DNA of 64,000 nt from Manduca sexta (GCF_014839805.1 NC_051135.1:11101291-11165290); one strand, 5' to 3'; shown: positions 10,426 to 23,800, counted from the stretch's first letter. Program-made: numbers and translations. The notes: generated by a model not told the origin, from the sequence alone.

Positions 10426-13400
10426 GTGAGGTTACATTTTATTAAATTATTTAGAATAGCTATATAAGTTTCATATTATTGTTACGATTGCACAGTTGAA
10501 AATACACATCTTTGAAATATTAAGAGTGTGATTATTCCAAATAATTTAAAAAGAGAAAGAAAATAACATGTACCTAATTTTTAAAACACTACTTGTAAAG
10601 TGAATAATTGAAAATAACATTACGTTACTCTATAGTAACGGTATCAGACAGTATATGAAAATTACGCGCTAAATAAATGTAATTTAACATAAACTTTGTC
10701 GTTTACCTAAACATCATATAAAATCTTCCACAAAACAATGAATAAATTCACTCAAAGATCACTTTCTAATAAATCCCTCTAGTTCTATTTTAACTTCACA
10801 ACAAACCTTTAGATGCGGAACGACAACCTGCATCGGCGTTGCCGGCGCGCAGCTGTCAGTGTCCATTATGACGCTCACAGCAACAGTGTACATGCTCCAA
10901 CTGGACCTGCGGTACGACGCGGCCCTGTCTCCCCCGCCGCGGCAGTCCGACGCGCAGATATGCACAGCGGTGTCTATGGTAGGTATGTGTAGACTTCATT
11001 TTGTTTTTTTTTATTTGTTTATTTTGATTACTTACTGGTGGTAGGATATATTTTATATCCGCCCGGATAGTGACCGGATAGTGACCACCGTACACAAGGT
11101 GTTTAAATCCGCCATAGTGGCCAAAGTAAATGTGTCGCATTCCGGGAACAGCCTGTGTATATCCGCTGCGAATAGCCCGGCATATTTGTGTCGACTGTAA
11201 ATAAGCGAAACAAAATGATCAGCGTTTTACGACTTTACACCCGAAAACACTTCATCCTACTATTAAACGTGCCAGCCACAGTAGTTTTCTAAAAGCAATT
11301 ACACGATTATTACTTAAAAACACTAACTAGGAGGTCCCAAAAACAAATACGTTTGTCACCTGAACAATAACCACGCACGCTAGAAGGGATAAAAAGGCAA
11401 CAACCAACTCTGTCTAAGCACAGGCGTTGTTTAAAAATTATTAGATATACATATGTATAGAACCGAATATTGAAAAGTTACATTTGCTTAAGTAATACAA
11501 TACAATAAATTTGTCGTTAAAGTTATTTGAAAAAAGATCACATCCTCTTCACTCATTTGAATCATAAATTTTAAGTACTTTTGTAAAATTTTGTTGAATT
11601 CTGAAGTCTCTTTAGGCCAAATTATAATTTAATCACACAAACCATTCCCAAAATACACGAATACATAATTATATCTTAATATTCCAGCGGCAAATTACCC
11701 TCACGTTACCCTCGTCATTTGACATAGCATAGATAAAATATACGTAGATAAAGACGTAATCATTTTGAAAACCTCTTCACTAGAGTTAATATTTAATACT
11801 AATTCAAACCCTAAATTAATAATGTAGAGTTTGAAATAGTTTGTTAACAAACTAGCGAGTGTGTGGAAATGGGTTAGACAGTTTGTAAAATGACAAATTA
11901 TGCAATTTTCCCAGCAACATGTGCCTTGTGTTTTGACAAACTTTGTGAAATATTAATTAAAACGCGGGTTTATGCAGAAAATATAGTGTACTTCTGTTTC
12001 ACAAAAGCAAGACAAGACCCTGAAAAACCATTAATTATTTTACTAAATATACATAAATAGAACACTCACTGAAAAGGTCCTATTAATAAAGGTATTTAAT
12101 GATATCGTAAATATTACATTTACTCTTCAACACTTTGAAGGTGATCCACAAAAATTTATTAGGTTTGATAGTAAAGTACTAAATTGTTGACTTGACTTCA
12201 CCTATCAATGTAGGCAGATAATATTGATAGGGTTTCTAAGAGGCCCAGTGAGCCTAACATATCGATTCAGTCGCACCCCACGATGGCTGGACGGTAGTTG
12301 TAACGCACTCTCTCTGCGAAACCAAATAAAAAGATCTACCGGAACCAGCAAAATTTTTAAAGGGGCCTATGAGAAAAAAAAGTTTGAGAACCTCTGTAAT
12401 AGACAATAAAACAGTAGGCTGCGGCCCAAGAGCGTCGCCAAGGGGGGGCAGGGAGGGGCAGCTACCCCCCTCCCTAGACGTTCTAAAACTCGAAAGAATA
12501 ATAAATCGTTTTTCTTTCTTTCTTTCAATTCCATTCCTAATATTCCGTACGCTCAATTACTCTCTGCTCTAGGTTATTATTAAAGCGGGACAGAGGGAGT
12601 GGTGGAGGAACATATGCTCTCGACTTTACGTACAATTCATACTTTTCTCATTCTCCATATCAACTTGCCCCTCCCTAGGCCATCGGCTGGCGACGCTCTT
12701 GCTGCGGCCTAAACACCAACGATTATGATAATAATAATAATAATATCAGCCCTGTATTATATACTTGCCCACTGCTAAGCACGGGCCTCCTATACTACTG
12801 TGAGGGATTAGGCCTTAGTCCACCACCCTGGCCTAGTGCGGATTGGTAGACTTCACACACCTTCGAAATTCCTATAGAGAACTTCTCAGATGTGCAGGTT
12901 TCCTCACGATGTTTTCCTTCACCGTTAAAGCGAACGATAAATTCACAAAGAATACACACATGATTTTAGAAAAGTCAGAGGTGTGTGCCCTTGGGATTTG
13001 AACCTCCGGACATTCGTCTTGGCAGTCCGTTCCACACCCAACTAGGCTATCGCCGCTTCATCACGATTATGATACATCTCCCTAAATTCGAAACAATATC
13101 TTGTTCTACAAATTACTACACTACTTTATCACCTTAAATAATCCTTATTCGTTCCGTTTTATTTTTGACGTTACCACGTAAATCCTTTGAAGCTTTATAA
13201 AATATGCAGTCATTTTGTTCCACAAACACCAGATTTAAGGCTACAATAAATTGAAGCGAGCTAGAGTGAGATCCCACTTTAAAGAACCGCAGTATGTTAA
13301 GATTATTCTGGCTTTTGTATGTAATTCTTTCGCTGGCTATATTTGTGGACTTGAAATATACAGAATAGGTAAAATTTGAATTAAATTCAGCATATTTTCA

Positions 13401-14473
13401 CTTTATTTCACAATGATACTTAATATTCTTCTAGAAAATCTTTAATAGTTCTTGTAAAATTATCTTCAGATGTAAAGAAAAATTAATTAGGAACAGTTCT
13501 TGATAAAATAAAAATAAACAAGATTTTTTCAAGACGTGTATGTTATTTTTGTTCCGCCATAGTAGCCCGTGTAAGTGTGTTGCGTTCCGGGAACAGCCTG
13601 TGTATATCCAATTCCAACAAGCCGGCATAATTGTGTCAACTGCCGAGGGGTAATCTCTGTCATTCATTCCATTGGACCCTACTCCACTTACCATCAAGTA
13701 CAGTGGGGTAATTTAGCCGTGCCCTTTAAAAAAAGTAAAGTTTTTCATGTTTTAACATAAAAGTTGTCTAATCCCCGGAGCCCTAGATTTTCCGCAATCA
13801 TTCACAAAACAGGCACACATAAAAACTTTTAGGACACTCTACATTTTGATGTATAAAAGTTTGAGAGTTGGAACATAATTTATTAAGTAGATCCGTAAAC
13901 GTAGTGACCTTTAATTACTGCACAATTTAAAAGTGAGATCACTCTTTCCAAATTAAGTTTACCCAAAATAATAAAACGTTGCTAGAAAAAAATGAAGTAT
14001 GTCCTGAAAGAGGGATTACGAAAAACCTTGTTCTTTTATCAGTTGCGGATGAAATTCAAAATGATCATCCGGTTACCGTAATCATGGTTTGCTGTCTTTT
14101 AAAATCACTAAGTGTAAAAAACCTAACATAATTCAGACAACTGCCAAAAGACTTTCGAAGACAGTATGAGAGGTAATATTAGTAAGATAGATACTTTTAT
14201 CAAGTATACCATATAAATAAAATCACTCAGATATGTAAGAATCATTTTATTTTAACCATAATATAACCTGCTAATTATATATGTGTACCCAATCAAGCTA
14301 AATAGCATAACTAAAGCGTCCACCTTCAAGATTGATTTGCTTATGTTGATAATAATAATGATGATTGACAGGTTCCTCTAACGTCAGTAGCGATAACCAG
14401 CGGTCACAGCGGCGATGACACCGGCAGTCCGCAGAACAAAGAGAAAGAAGCGCCGCCGACGGAGCCGACCTGA
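10246..14473 (+). CDS. Multi-pass membrane protein, last three exons (gene partial at 5' end)
   Basis: Exons 10246-10425, 10813-10978 and 14372-14473 join in phase: GG|A at the first junction, phase 0 at the second, with donors GTGAGG and GTAGGT. The joined reading gives one hydrophobic helix (near PLTILWTAAVSAHIAMLAFC), a second (near IGVAGAQLSVSIMTLTATVY), then a hydrophilic tail with PPPRQSDAQ and an acidic, proline-rich end NKEKEAPPTEPT followed by TGA. Two C-terminal membrane helices with a short tail would suit a four-pass protein, but the family is not recognised. In the first exon the better-looking coding frame changes part-way (see the entry for 10246-10425). AATAAA at 15228-15233 is a candidate poly(A) signal. 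Upstream exons were not found. Confidence 0.55.
10813..10978 (+). CDS. Membrane-protein exon carrying the last transmembrane helix
   Basis: The acceptor is ctttag and the donor GTAGGT. After the split glycine codon the exon reads CGTTTCIGVAGAQLS and on through a helix ending near TVYMLQL, then DLRYDAALSPPPRQSDAQ. GC content is far above that of the flanks. The reading enters the 14372-14473 exon in phase 0. Confidence 0.6.
11034..11205 (-). repeat. Repeat family B, reverse copy in membrane-protein intron
   Basis: Starts with 'tactggtggtaggatatatt' and carries the reversed 'gcccggatagtgacc' and 'gtcgcattccgggaacagcc' blocks of family B. A short internal duplication ('ggatagtgacc' twice, near 11065-11085) is peculiar to this copy. 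Confidence 0.75.
12729..13058 (-). mobile_element. tRNA-derived SINE (family 1), best-preserved copy
   Basis: Its plus-strand right end 'caactaggctatcgccgctt' is the reversed tRNA-like head. Read in reverse it gives the A-box TAGCCTAGTTGG and the B-box GGTTCAAATCC, a near-perfect internal Pol III promoter. The other end is an (ATA/AAT)n run that fits a SINE tail. It lies in the long intron 10979-14371 of the membrane-protein gene. Confidence 0.85.
13551..13727 (-). repeat. Repeat family B, reverse copy
   Basis: Contains reversed blocks 'gcgttccgggaacagcctg', 'gccggcataattgtgtc' and 'tggaccctactccacttacc'. It lacks the far end carrying the 'gggcggatata' block. It lies in the intron between the last two exons of the membrane-protein gene. 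Confidence 0.75.
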
Positions 14474-14514
14474 TGGTAAATCGATTGATTTTGGTTTTAG
14501 CATGAAAATATACG

Positions 14515-14671
14515 GGCGTTTTCAATAATCGATCCCAATTTCAATTTTGCAACTAATCCTGAGAAGATCAATCAAATCAAAGTAAATCACTTTTAAACAT
14601 GTCAATGAACTTTGTACTGATTGGTTCATTTTCACGATGGACCAAGAGCGATTGGGATCGTTTATTAAAAT
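14515..14671. mobile_element. MITE family F, copy 1
   Basis: About 155 bp with inverted ends: 'ttttcaataatcgatcccaat' on the left against 'attgggatcgtttattaaaa' on the right. The middle holds 'caatcaaagtaaatcac', 'catgtcaatgaactttg' and 'ctgattggttca'. Copies at 26716-26877 and 63513-63671 share the same order of blocks. No coding capacity; a non-autonomous DNA transposon. It lies 42 bases past the stop codon of the membrane-protein gene, so it is probably in its 3' UTR. Confidence 0.7.
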
Positions 14672-15227
14672 CGATATATATCTTCAGCTTTGTTTGAGAT
14701 ATAAAAATAATTAATAGATATCGCCAGTATAATTTTGATTGGAACTATAAATATTTGACTGTATGATGTATCATGATCTGACACTATTAAGTATTGATTT
14801 AAATTGGTATCAGGCAGACAGTGAACTGAAGAAAACGTGTCAAAATATATGAACACCTATTGGGAACCACGTAATTATGTCGATCATCAAAAAATTTTCG
14901 TGGTTCATATTGTCATAGTCTAAAAATATATGAAACCTATTGGGAACCATGTGATCATGTCTGAAAAAAATAGATTGTAGTTGATATGATGTCATAGTAA
15001 ACTGCTACACCCTAAACTATCTTTCTAAACCTCAAGAGGCGGGAAACTTCTAAGTTCTAAGATGCATTTATAATTGTAATCATTTTGCCTTTTTTATTTC
15101 CAAATTAATTAATATAAATGAGATCTCGTCTAAAATTTGTAAAATCGTAATGTAATTTTATTTTATAAGTTATAACTATGTATGTAAAATTACCTGATGT
15201 AAGCTTAGATTTTAATGGATTTTTGTA

Positions 15228-15233
15228 AATAAA
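15228..15233 (+). terminator. Candidate poly(A) signal for the membrane-protein gene
   Basis: AATAAA about 755 bases after the TGA of the 14372-14473 exon. No nearer canonical hexamer stands out. This would put the family F MITE inside the 3' UTR. Confidence 0.35.
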
Positions 15234-15910
15234 ATTATGAATATTCTACTGAACTGATGTACTGTCTGAAATATATTTTCCTTTCAAACTTCGTGTTTAT
15301 TTTTGATCTGCACTCCAAACGTATAAATCGGTCAAAAATTAATAACGATTTTGTAACAGATGTTTTGAATTGCACTTAGATTCTGAATTAATGGCTCTAA
15401 TATCGCCATCCTTAATTTAGGTTCTGTATACTGTGAAGATTAACATTTATATATTATATATTTATATATTTTGCTTGGAACGCAATAAATTGGTGAATTT
15501 TCGGCGAATACTAAAGGTAAAATATATAAAAAAGTTGAAATACTGAAATTAGTTTACCTAAATTAAACAAAAACACTTTTTTTATAACCTTCTGTGTAAA
15601 CTCCATTAAAAGTTTGACAAAAATATATCCTGCAGAGCCCAACATGTATCCATCTCATCCTTATGCTAAAAGGGACTCTGAAACTTGTACAACGAAACTT
15701 TTAAAAAGCTCTAAGAAACATCTACATCACATATTTTATACAGATAAAAATAAGGACAAAAGTTACGTGTGAATTCTTTGTGTCCAAATGGAGGCATGTT
15801 TTCATGATCAAAAGTGCTTAGATGTTGCTATTTGAAACAAGAATAACAATCTTCTATCCTATGTAAAAGACAAATGATTCTTAGATTTTTTGGCAATGTA
15901 GCTGATCATT

Positions 15911-16205
15911 TACTGGTGGTAGGTCTCTCATATGTAGAGTTCTCTTGGGTAGGTGCCACTGCAATGTCTATTTCTGCCGCAAAGCAACAGTGTGTAGTCA
16001 GTGTTGTCTTCCGGTTCGGAGAACATTGTAGCCAGCGTAACTACTGAACATAATAAGTCTCATTACTCAAGATGGTGAGCGCAGTGGAATACCAAACAAT
16101 GCTTTACAATTCAAGGTGTTGGATGGTGTTTCTGCTGTTTATGGGCGATCGTATCGCTTACCAAGCAAACGGCAAACTCATCTCGTCATTGAAAGCAATA
16201 AAAAA
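15911..16205 (+). repeat. Repeat family C, longest copy
   Basis: Starts at 'tactggtggtaggtctctca' and ends in 'gtcattgaaagcaataaaaaa'. It keeps all blocks of the family, including 'ctatttctgccgcaaagcaacag', 'ttccggttcggagaacattg' and 'gatggtgagcgcagtggaat'. The opening 'tggtggtagg' phrase is also seen at the end of family B copies. Confidence 0.75.
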
Positions 16206-17741
16206 CATCATATAAATAAAAAAAAAGTAGTAAACGACACATTTACACAACTATTAACTTTTTATTAAAAACAAAGAAAACTAGAACAAGCAGTGCTAAG
16301 AAATCTTTCCGTTAAGTGTTTTATTTCAAGACCGAAGAAAATGTGGAGCGACACATATTAAAAAGAAATAGAACGGGAGAGAAATCGTTTTGTACTGCAA
16401 TTTATATTCTGGATTACGACGGTTAGTTTTATATACCACTTCGAGTATAGGACGTACTTGGAGTCATGAGCATGGAATAATGGTTCTAGTCAAAAACCAT
16501 TAAAGCAAGCGAAAAATCAAAAACCAATAAAGCAAGTAACTGATCACATACAGTCTAATCCACTATTGTCGATAATGTAAGTATGTGGAGTTAAATAAAA
16601 CAACGTGACCGACGCCAGAAATGAATTTAATTATATTGAAACAACAAACTTATACCAACAATAAGAAAAATGTGTTTATTTGTTTTAACTATTTAAATAT
16701 TTATTATTTCACTAAATAATCCAATTTCGTTTTGATTTGATAATTGATTATAAAAAAAACAGTAAAAGTATTACAAATAGAAACTTAAGTATAACGTACT
16801 TCAAATTAATATGACAATATATTTTTGATATAAAAACATAACGCAGAGGAAACCTGCTCACTGAGCATAAAGTTACACTAACCAAAGATTAATATTAATG
16901 CATTCTTCTCTTTCATAAAATGTTACAAAGGAGACAAAACGTCCATCAACACAAATATAGTTGAACTAACCTAAGTTTAATTAACAGTAACAAATGAGAA
17001 GAAATATTTCGGTGTCATAAAGAAACAAACGAGGAACTACGTAACATAATAAACAGGGACAATTTCCCCCATCCTCCCTAACACGAACAAAATATAATCC
17101 ACTAATGCTAACGAAGCGGCTTTGCTTAATCCGTGTATTTTGCGCGCGTGGCTACTGGCTTATAGAAGTTCTTTGCTCACGACTAGAGTTATTATCGTTA
17201 TTTTGAAAAAGGAACATTCGCTTACCAATCATTTCGACCAATGGTGCATATAAATTAAAGTAAGCCAGAGAAAGGTATTAAAATAAGACTATTTTGACGA
17301 TTTAATCGCGGTTTTTATATTATATTTTTCTACAGACTTTTCAGCCTTAGTGCTTACAAGGCGGACTGATGTAGGTCATCCGTAAAGTCAGTTACAATAT
17401 CCACTTACATTTTACGATAATACAACTTTTTAAATTTTAGCTGTTGGTGGTCCGATCTACGATTGAGCTCTGTGCCTTGAAGTCTGGCAGCCAGTCTTTT
17501 GAGTTCCGATTTAATTATATTTAGAACGGTATATTAGACAGTAGATTTTAAAGACAGACAAAAAACGAGATTAAATAGCAAGCACAACTACCTACAATGT
17601 TATCATGTAGGTCCTACGTAAGTACCAGGTTGTGAAACTCGGGATGGACGACAGCACGGTAGGCTTCAGGATGTCTTTCGGTACACTCGGGCCTTTGACG
17701 GTCCTTCTTGAAGACTGAGCAGTAATGGCAATTTACTCATA

Positions 17742-18023
17742 TAATAATAAATAATATCGGCCCTGTATTATATACTGTCCCACCGTTGGGTACGAGCCTC
17801 CTCTACTACTGAGAAGGATTAGGCCTTAGCCCACCACGCTGGCCTAGTGCGGATTGGTAGACATCACACACCCTCGAAATTCCTATAGAGAACTTCTCAG
17901 GTATGCAGGTTTCATCAGGATTATAACCTTCACCGTTAAAGCAAGCGTGTGCCTATGGGATTTGAACCTGCGGACATTCGCCTCGGCAGTCCATTCCTCA
18001 ACCAACTAGGCTACCGCTGCTTT
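17742..18023 (-). mobile_element. tRNA-derived SINE (family 1), copy with internal deletion
   Basis: Same plan as the 12729-13058 copy but lacks roughly 45 bases between 'caccgttaaagcaagc' and 'gtgtgcctatggg'. The reversed head 'ccaactaggctaccgctgctt' keeps the A-box. Confidence 0.8.
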
Positions 18024-18990
18024 ATTTAAATACCATCATAACTCTTCTATAAAAATATATAAAGTTTGCACACGATTATGATTAGCCATATCAGCCTACT
18101 CTCAACCCATATTACAGATTACGAATATCAATAGCTCACAAACACTTCAATTTATCTATGAAGTTTTCACGTATTAAGCTAAGTCTTACTTCCCAGTTCA
18201 TATCGATTATCAATTGGGTCAAACACTGAGATAGAGTGACCATGTCTTTGAAAGTTAAGAGACCTATTTTAAAAGTTAACAAGCGATGTCGTTATGTATT
18301 TATTGTTGATATACAACTAGGTAATAAATAAAAATAATATAATATGGCTTGTCCCATATCATATCACGGGAAAGAGAACACATAACGCGAAAAGTTCTTT
18401 AGTTGCACCACTGCCAACCCTTTTAGAGGTAAAAGTAAATTGGTTGAGAAATGTGTGTGACACAAGTATTGACAGCGACTGTATTAGTACGTGCACCTAA
18501 AAAGAAAAAAAAATACGGTTCCATTCGTTTGAGAGATACGATGCCACAAACAGACCTACAGAGCAACAGATACATGAACACATAGTTAAGACAGGTATAT
18601 CTTAAACTGATAACATCCCTTTTTTCCGCAGTGGGTTATGTATTTCCTATATCTCGCCGAGTTGACACCGTGTTCGAAAATTGAATTTCTCCGTGGCAGG
18701 ATAACTTGGTTTTCGTAGGAACCGTTTCGCATTAAACGATTCCACAATTTCAAAGCAGTTTTTGTAAAAAAGTATAACGAGCAGACAGCCCCAAGAAAAG
18801 TCAATTTATTCCAGAATGTTATCGCTCAAGAATACGAAGACTTCAAATTGATTGCGATTTGTTTTTATAAATGACTAAAAATGGCAGCTCATCCACACAA
18901 GGTAAAAACATAAACGCTAAAGCTAAATACGATATTTTTTTTTTCAATAAACTCAAACGTATTTTAAGAGCAGTGTGCTTAGTATGGAGC

Positions 18991-19118
18991 AAAAAATACG
19001 TTACGATTTCGTATCGTTTTAATGTGATTGGTTGAGAGACTAACACGTGACTGATGATCGTGGTCTCTCGACCAATCACAAACATCAAAATTAAATCGAC
19101 TTACGAGTCGCGTTTTAT
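18991..19118. mobile_element. Small hairpin-forming MITE
   Basis: Two arms of about 55 bases form an imperfect inverted repeat with a short loop. The left arm ends 'tgtgattggttgagagac' (19023-19040) and the right arm begins 'gtctctcgaccaatcaca' (19063-19080). The outer parts, 'aaaaatacgttacgatttcg' and the reverse complement of 'cgacttacgagtcgcgtttt', also match loosely. It contains no gene and could fold into a strong stem-loop if transcribed. Confidence 0.6.
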
Positions 19119-19658
19119 TTTTTGGACATTCTTAATGTGCAGAGATCAATTGTAACATTATTTCAATGATATATCTTAGTAATTATTTCTTTGAGTTGGG
19201 AATAATGCAACTATGCGATTAGTTAAGGCAACTATGCATTAACTTAAGCACTGATTAAAATTATGAAATTGGATAAAACTCTATTTTAAAACGCGTTGGT
19301 GAGGTGATTTCCACTTAACTATTGGTAATGAAATTAATCATTAATCACTTAATACTATGTGTAGCTTCGAAATTCTTATTAACAACCATACTCAGTTCAT
19401 AAAAACTTTGTAAAAATTCCACTCGCGTGCCGTAAAATAAAGTATACAATTACGACCGCTGACAAGCGAAATAATCTACATTGTAGAGAATAAATCTCTG
19501 GTGCCACCGAATTGCGTCTCCACGCTTATTTGTTATTCTTGTAATCAGAACCTTGGAATTCTCTATTTGCGCTCTCAGGGACGATCTCTGATTATCTTCT
19601 AACTAGCGCCACAGATTAATATAAATTTAAGATCAACTACGACTTAATAATTGCGAAG

Positions 19659-19785
19659 GTATGTGAAGTCTACCAACCCGCACTAGGCCAGCGTGGTAGA
19701 CTGAGGACTTATCCCTCTCAGTAGTAGAGGAGACCCATGCCCAATGAGACAGTAGTATTTAATATAGCACTGATATTATTATATT
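19659..19785 (+). mobile_element. SINE family 1, truncated copy (tail half)
   Basis: In the opposite orientation to the other spacer copies. It carries 'gtgaagtctaccaacccgca', 'ctaggccagcgtggtagact' and 'ctctcagtagtagaggagac', but not the tRNA-like head. 5' truncation is usual for SINEs. Confidence 0.75.
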
Positions 19786-20685
19786 ATAACTAGTTCTTTG
19801 ACTTTAATCATGTTTAATTGTTTGCGCATTTAGCGCTCACAATGTAACAATTTATAAATAAATTAATAGTTTCCTGTGGACCAGTGACATCCAACCAAGC
19901 CTCTTTAATGCTATGGACAAAACTGTATACAGAAATCAAAAATAGCAAAACCATTACGTCACGATAGTTTCCTGTTACTGAAACCGCTCTAATCAAGCCA
20001 GCTTGAAGTTGTAGACGAAACTGTCTGCAAAATGGTTTTTCTCCAACACTACCTAATTGTAATTTAAACAATCTAATACCATGTCGCAATTAATTAAATT
20101 AAGGAACTTTTTTAATCAGAGATACATTCGTGAACAGCTCTGACAATTCCTCTGCGTGACTTGGGGAATTATTTAATTTCCATCACATTGATACACGTTT
20201 ATTGCATTAGTGTTGGACACGAATGCTATTTATGTATTTAATGGGTACTAACATTTAGTTACAATTAGATAGTGTTTTTTCTTGTTATGCAAATGACATG
20301 TCAATGTACATTATTGGGTAGAATAAATTCAATTTGCCTTCATGAATACTTTTTTGTAAATATAATGTAATAGGATTGCGTGAAATCAGAGTTTTAAAGA
20401 CAGCTATCAGGTACATTGAAGAGAAATAATGTACTGAATTATAGAGACTTAGGTACCAGTTTTCTTTCACAGTTTTGTTAATCAAAAAGGTGGAGCCTCT
20501 CAATAAATGAATAGGTATTTGTATTTTTTTGTATTAAGGACTAATATCAGTGAAATAATGTTATATAGTAACTGAATAATGTATACAAACAAGCTCACTC
20601 ACTAAATTTATTCCAATTTCACGCTCTGCTACTAGGGGTAGGCAGTGACTACTGAAAATAGCAGAATGTACAAAACGGGATAATA

Positions 20686-20810
20686 ATGCATCAATTTAAA
20701 AAGAAATTACAAACTATAATTAATGATAAACTTGGATATTTTGGAGATCACAGCAGCTTGAGTGGAGTCAGCTATGTGTTCTCCAGATCTCCTATTCCTT
20801 GGTTTAAAAG
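20686..20810 (+). CDS. ppk: ppk exon 1: start codon and cytoplasmic N-terminus
   Basis: The ATG at 20686 is the only in-frame methionine after the TAG at 20659. It reads MHQFKKKL, then FGDHSSLSGVSYVFSRSPIP and WFKR, matching the usual pickpocket N-terminus with a His-Ser-Ser/Gly segment just before TM1. Donor AAAAG|GTAAGA. A further 5' non-coding exon is possible. Confidence 0.85.
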
Positions 20811-23800
20811 GTAAGAAGTTTATGTTTAAAATACTAAATTAATTACACTGTTTTTAAAAATATGCATCAGGTTATAACTTGTATGCCTCCTCGACGAAAA
20901 TCGGTCACGGCGCCCAAACTCAACGGAGATCAACCAGATATGCGGAAGATATTATAGTGAACGAGTGTGTGCGCAATACACAGTTGCACTCTCTTTTCCT
21001 TCACTCTCATAGTCAGGTGAGACGGCAATCCGACATGACCGGAGAGAGATCAAGCGTAGGCCCAACGACTTAACGTGCTTTCCGAAACTTCCTGACTCCG
21101 AGCCAAGATTGAGTAATTTCTTATCTATCACAATTATTTCTAACCTGACCAGGGATTTGAACTCAGGACTTCAGAGTAATTTTGTACTGTGCACGCAATA
21201 CACGGCACTGACGCAGTCACAGCTACATCAGTATAACACACCATTCCTCTTTGCAGGTGTTTTTGGTTTTCTACATTGACTGCTTGCTGCTTCGGCTCAT
21301 ACACTGTTCTCAAGGAATCCCTAAGTCTTTACATAGAAGATGCTGTCAACTATTCAGTGGAAACCAACTATCTGGAGTGGAACACTCCATTTCCAGCGAT
21401 AACTCTTTGCGAGTATGCTGACACTGATCGGGTGAAGGAGTATATTGTGACGTACGTATTTTATTGTAAACTGTACTGTTGGGCAATAGGTTTTTTGAGC
21501 AAACTTATGGTCACATTTTTTTATAAGGTAGCCCACTACACCTGATAGGCGAAATGGGGTTCAGATAAAATGTCGAATGACGAAAGATGATCCTTCACCA
21601 TTTGCGACAATTATACTAACCTGTTTGAAACTGGGTATAGAAAGGCTGGTTCTTGAACGCAACAAACTTACGTGGGCTACTATAGTGGGTTTTACACCTC
21701 GTGTCCGGTGGTCGGTCGTGGTCGGCGGAAATAAAATCGTATCACCAGCACGAGGAATATAGATTTGTAGGGAGGTATTAATTTATAAAAAAATCGTAAA
21801 GCTATGCTTAGTTAAAACATAAATTTACTCGATCAGCCGTAAGTCAAAACTCGCCATCTTGTCTCTTAATAAGGTTTAAACTAGGAATTAATAAAAATAT
21901 CAACGTAAAATAATTGACGTTATGAAAACAGAGCGCTGCTTCAGAAAGTATAATCAATCTCTTCCCCATAGATTTATGTTATCTGTGTTTACAGTGGTGC
22001 CATTCTCACCATTATTCAAAATAAAGGCGGCAAGAATAAGAAAAATATGGGAGAAGCCAATTTACCCATAAAGCAGTTGCCTTTTTGGCAAAAACATGTT
22101 GACCCACTTAAAATAATTTACTGGATTTCTAGAAATATGTATACGAAATCGATAAATAATTGCAGAGTTTATTGAAAACATTAAAGTAATCTCTAAATTT
22201 GAAACTGTGGTCTCAAATCTTATGCAACAATTATAATCGGACTCGAAGAATAATAGTGTAAAATGATTTCTTATGTTTACTCGAATGTTAGACATTGAAA
22301 TAAAATTTGACATAAAAAAATTAAATGAAAAAATGTCCCCCCGTAACCAAAGGCCTGCAAAGTTTTCGAAGAGTCCAGAGAACAAAAAAATACACAAAAA
22401 AAACGCGATGAAATCGAAAAATAGTTTAATTTCAATAATAGTGTAACTAATTTTAATAAAATTTCACTTATTCTCATGCATTAATAATCAACAGGAACAA
22501 CATATCGGCCTCCTTAACAGTATTCCTGAAGGACGTGGTGTTCTGGAACGCAAAGTTCTGCAAGAGCTGCCACACTTGCAAAATAAACCAGACGTGTGTG
22601 AACAACTTCAGTCAGTTGGTCGACAGTATTCGGTGGAACTGCTCCCAAATGCTGAAGGACTGTTGGTGGAATGACGTTTATTTTGCTTGTTGTGACAGGC
22701 AAGTTATTACCCTGCGTTTAGTTTTGTAATGTTACCGTACTATAAAATGGAGAACGTAAAGGATTGACTTGAATAATTATTTTCCTCCTATCTGCCATTA
22801 GATACCACTCAAATTAGGATCGACACTATACAAGCATTAAATATTAATACTCTTTCAAGCATTAAAATTATCGCTCCAAGTTTTATAATAATACATCTAG
22901 TAATAATAAAATACAGTTGCATAAATTATATAGTTAAATTGTCTTACTTCTGTATTCGGTCGAATTTTCATTTCTACGATGGATAAATTTTATTTGATGA
23001 TTGAAGAACTAATAAAGAATCTACAGCCCTCTCTTACATTTTACGAGAAAATGATTATATTATCTAATTTAGGTTCCACCCGATACAGACGGAGTACGGA
23101 GTGTGTTTCGCATTCAACTCTCGTCTCACCGACACCACTGAGAATATACAAGTTAATAGAAAAATTGGCCTGCCCAGCTTAGTGTTTACAGCTGTCCAGC
23201 CTTTATCTGTAAGCACCTCTTTTATTTAATAGTTTACTAGATGAAGCATGTCTTATACCAGCACGACAAAGTGAACCCTACTGCTCCTGGTGGTATATGG
23301 GGTCTAATAGAATGTCGACTGAGAGACGATTACCCCTTGGCAGTTAAAATCATTATGTCGGCCTGTTGGAACCGCATGTACACAGGCTGATCCCGGAACG
23401 CGACATATTTACGTGGGGCACTGTGGCCGGTTTTAACACCTTGCATACGGTGGTCGCTATTCGGGCGGATATAAAATATATTCTAGTTCCTACCACCAGC
23501 AATGAGTATTATTGGCTATTATAATAATGTATTGATTAGCATCATGACTAACTGCCAATATAAAAACGATAATGCACGATAAAGGCATATAGGTCGTATT
23601 TGCACTAAAATTTGATAATTTTATTTTAACTCACTTCACGCTGAATGTAAGCATAAGTTTACTCTATCACGCAATTAGCATAAAATTATAAGGGCCCGTT
23701 GACGATCTCGGAATATATTTAGTCTATTCGTTATAAGACGACCAAAAACAAACGCCACACTGTCGTATTCCTAAAAAAATAGCAATGAAATGAGTATACT

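Larger units (their letters stand above)
14672..20685. other. Intergenic spacer with SINEs and MITEs
   Basis: No supported exon between the membrane-protein gene and the pickpocket gene. It holds a family C repeat (15911-16205), a family 1 SINE (17742-18023), a partial family 2 SINE (about 18350-18440), a hairpin-forming MITE (18991-19118) and a truncated family 1 SINE (19659-19785). A near-duplicate phrase, 'tattgggaacca(c/t)gt', occurs at 14859 and 14939. The rest is featureless AT-rich DNA. Confidence 0.55.

Noticed and set aside
22699..22704. GTTATT as the donor of ppk intron 3
   Set aside because: It would add four bases and move the conserved YGVCFAFN region out of frame. The GC donor fits both consensus and phase.
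23073..23208. Frameshift in the A-run of ppk exon 4
   Set aside because: Recounting the A-run at 23160-23164 gives five bases, which keeps RKIGLPSLVFTAVQPLS in frame with exon 5.
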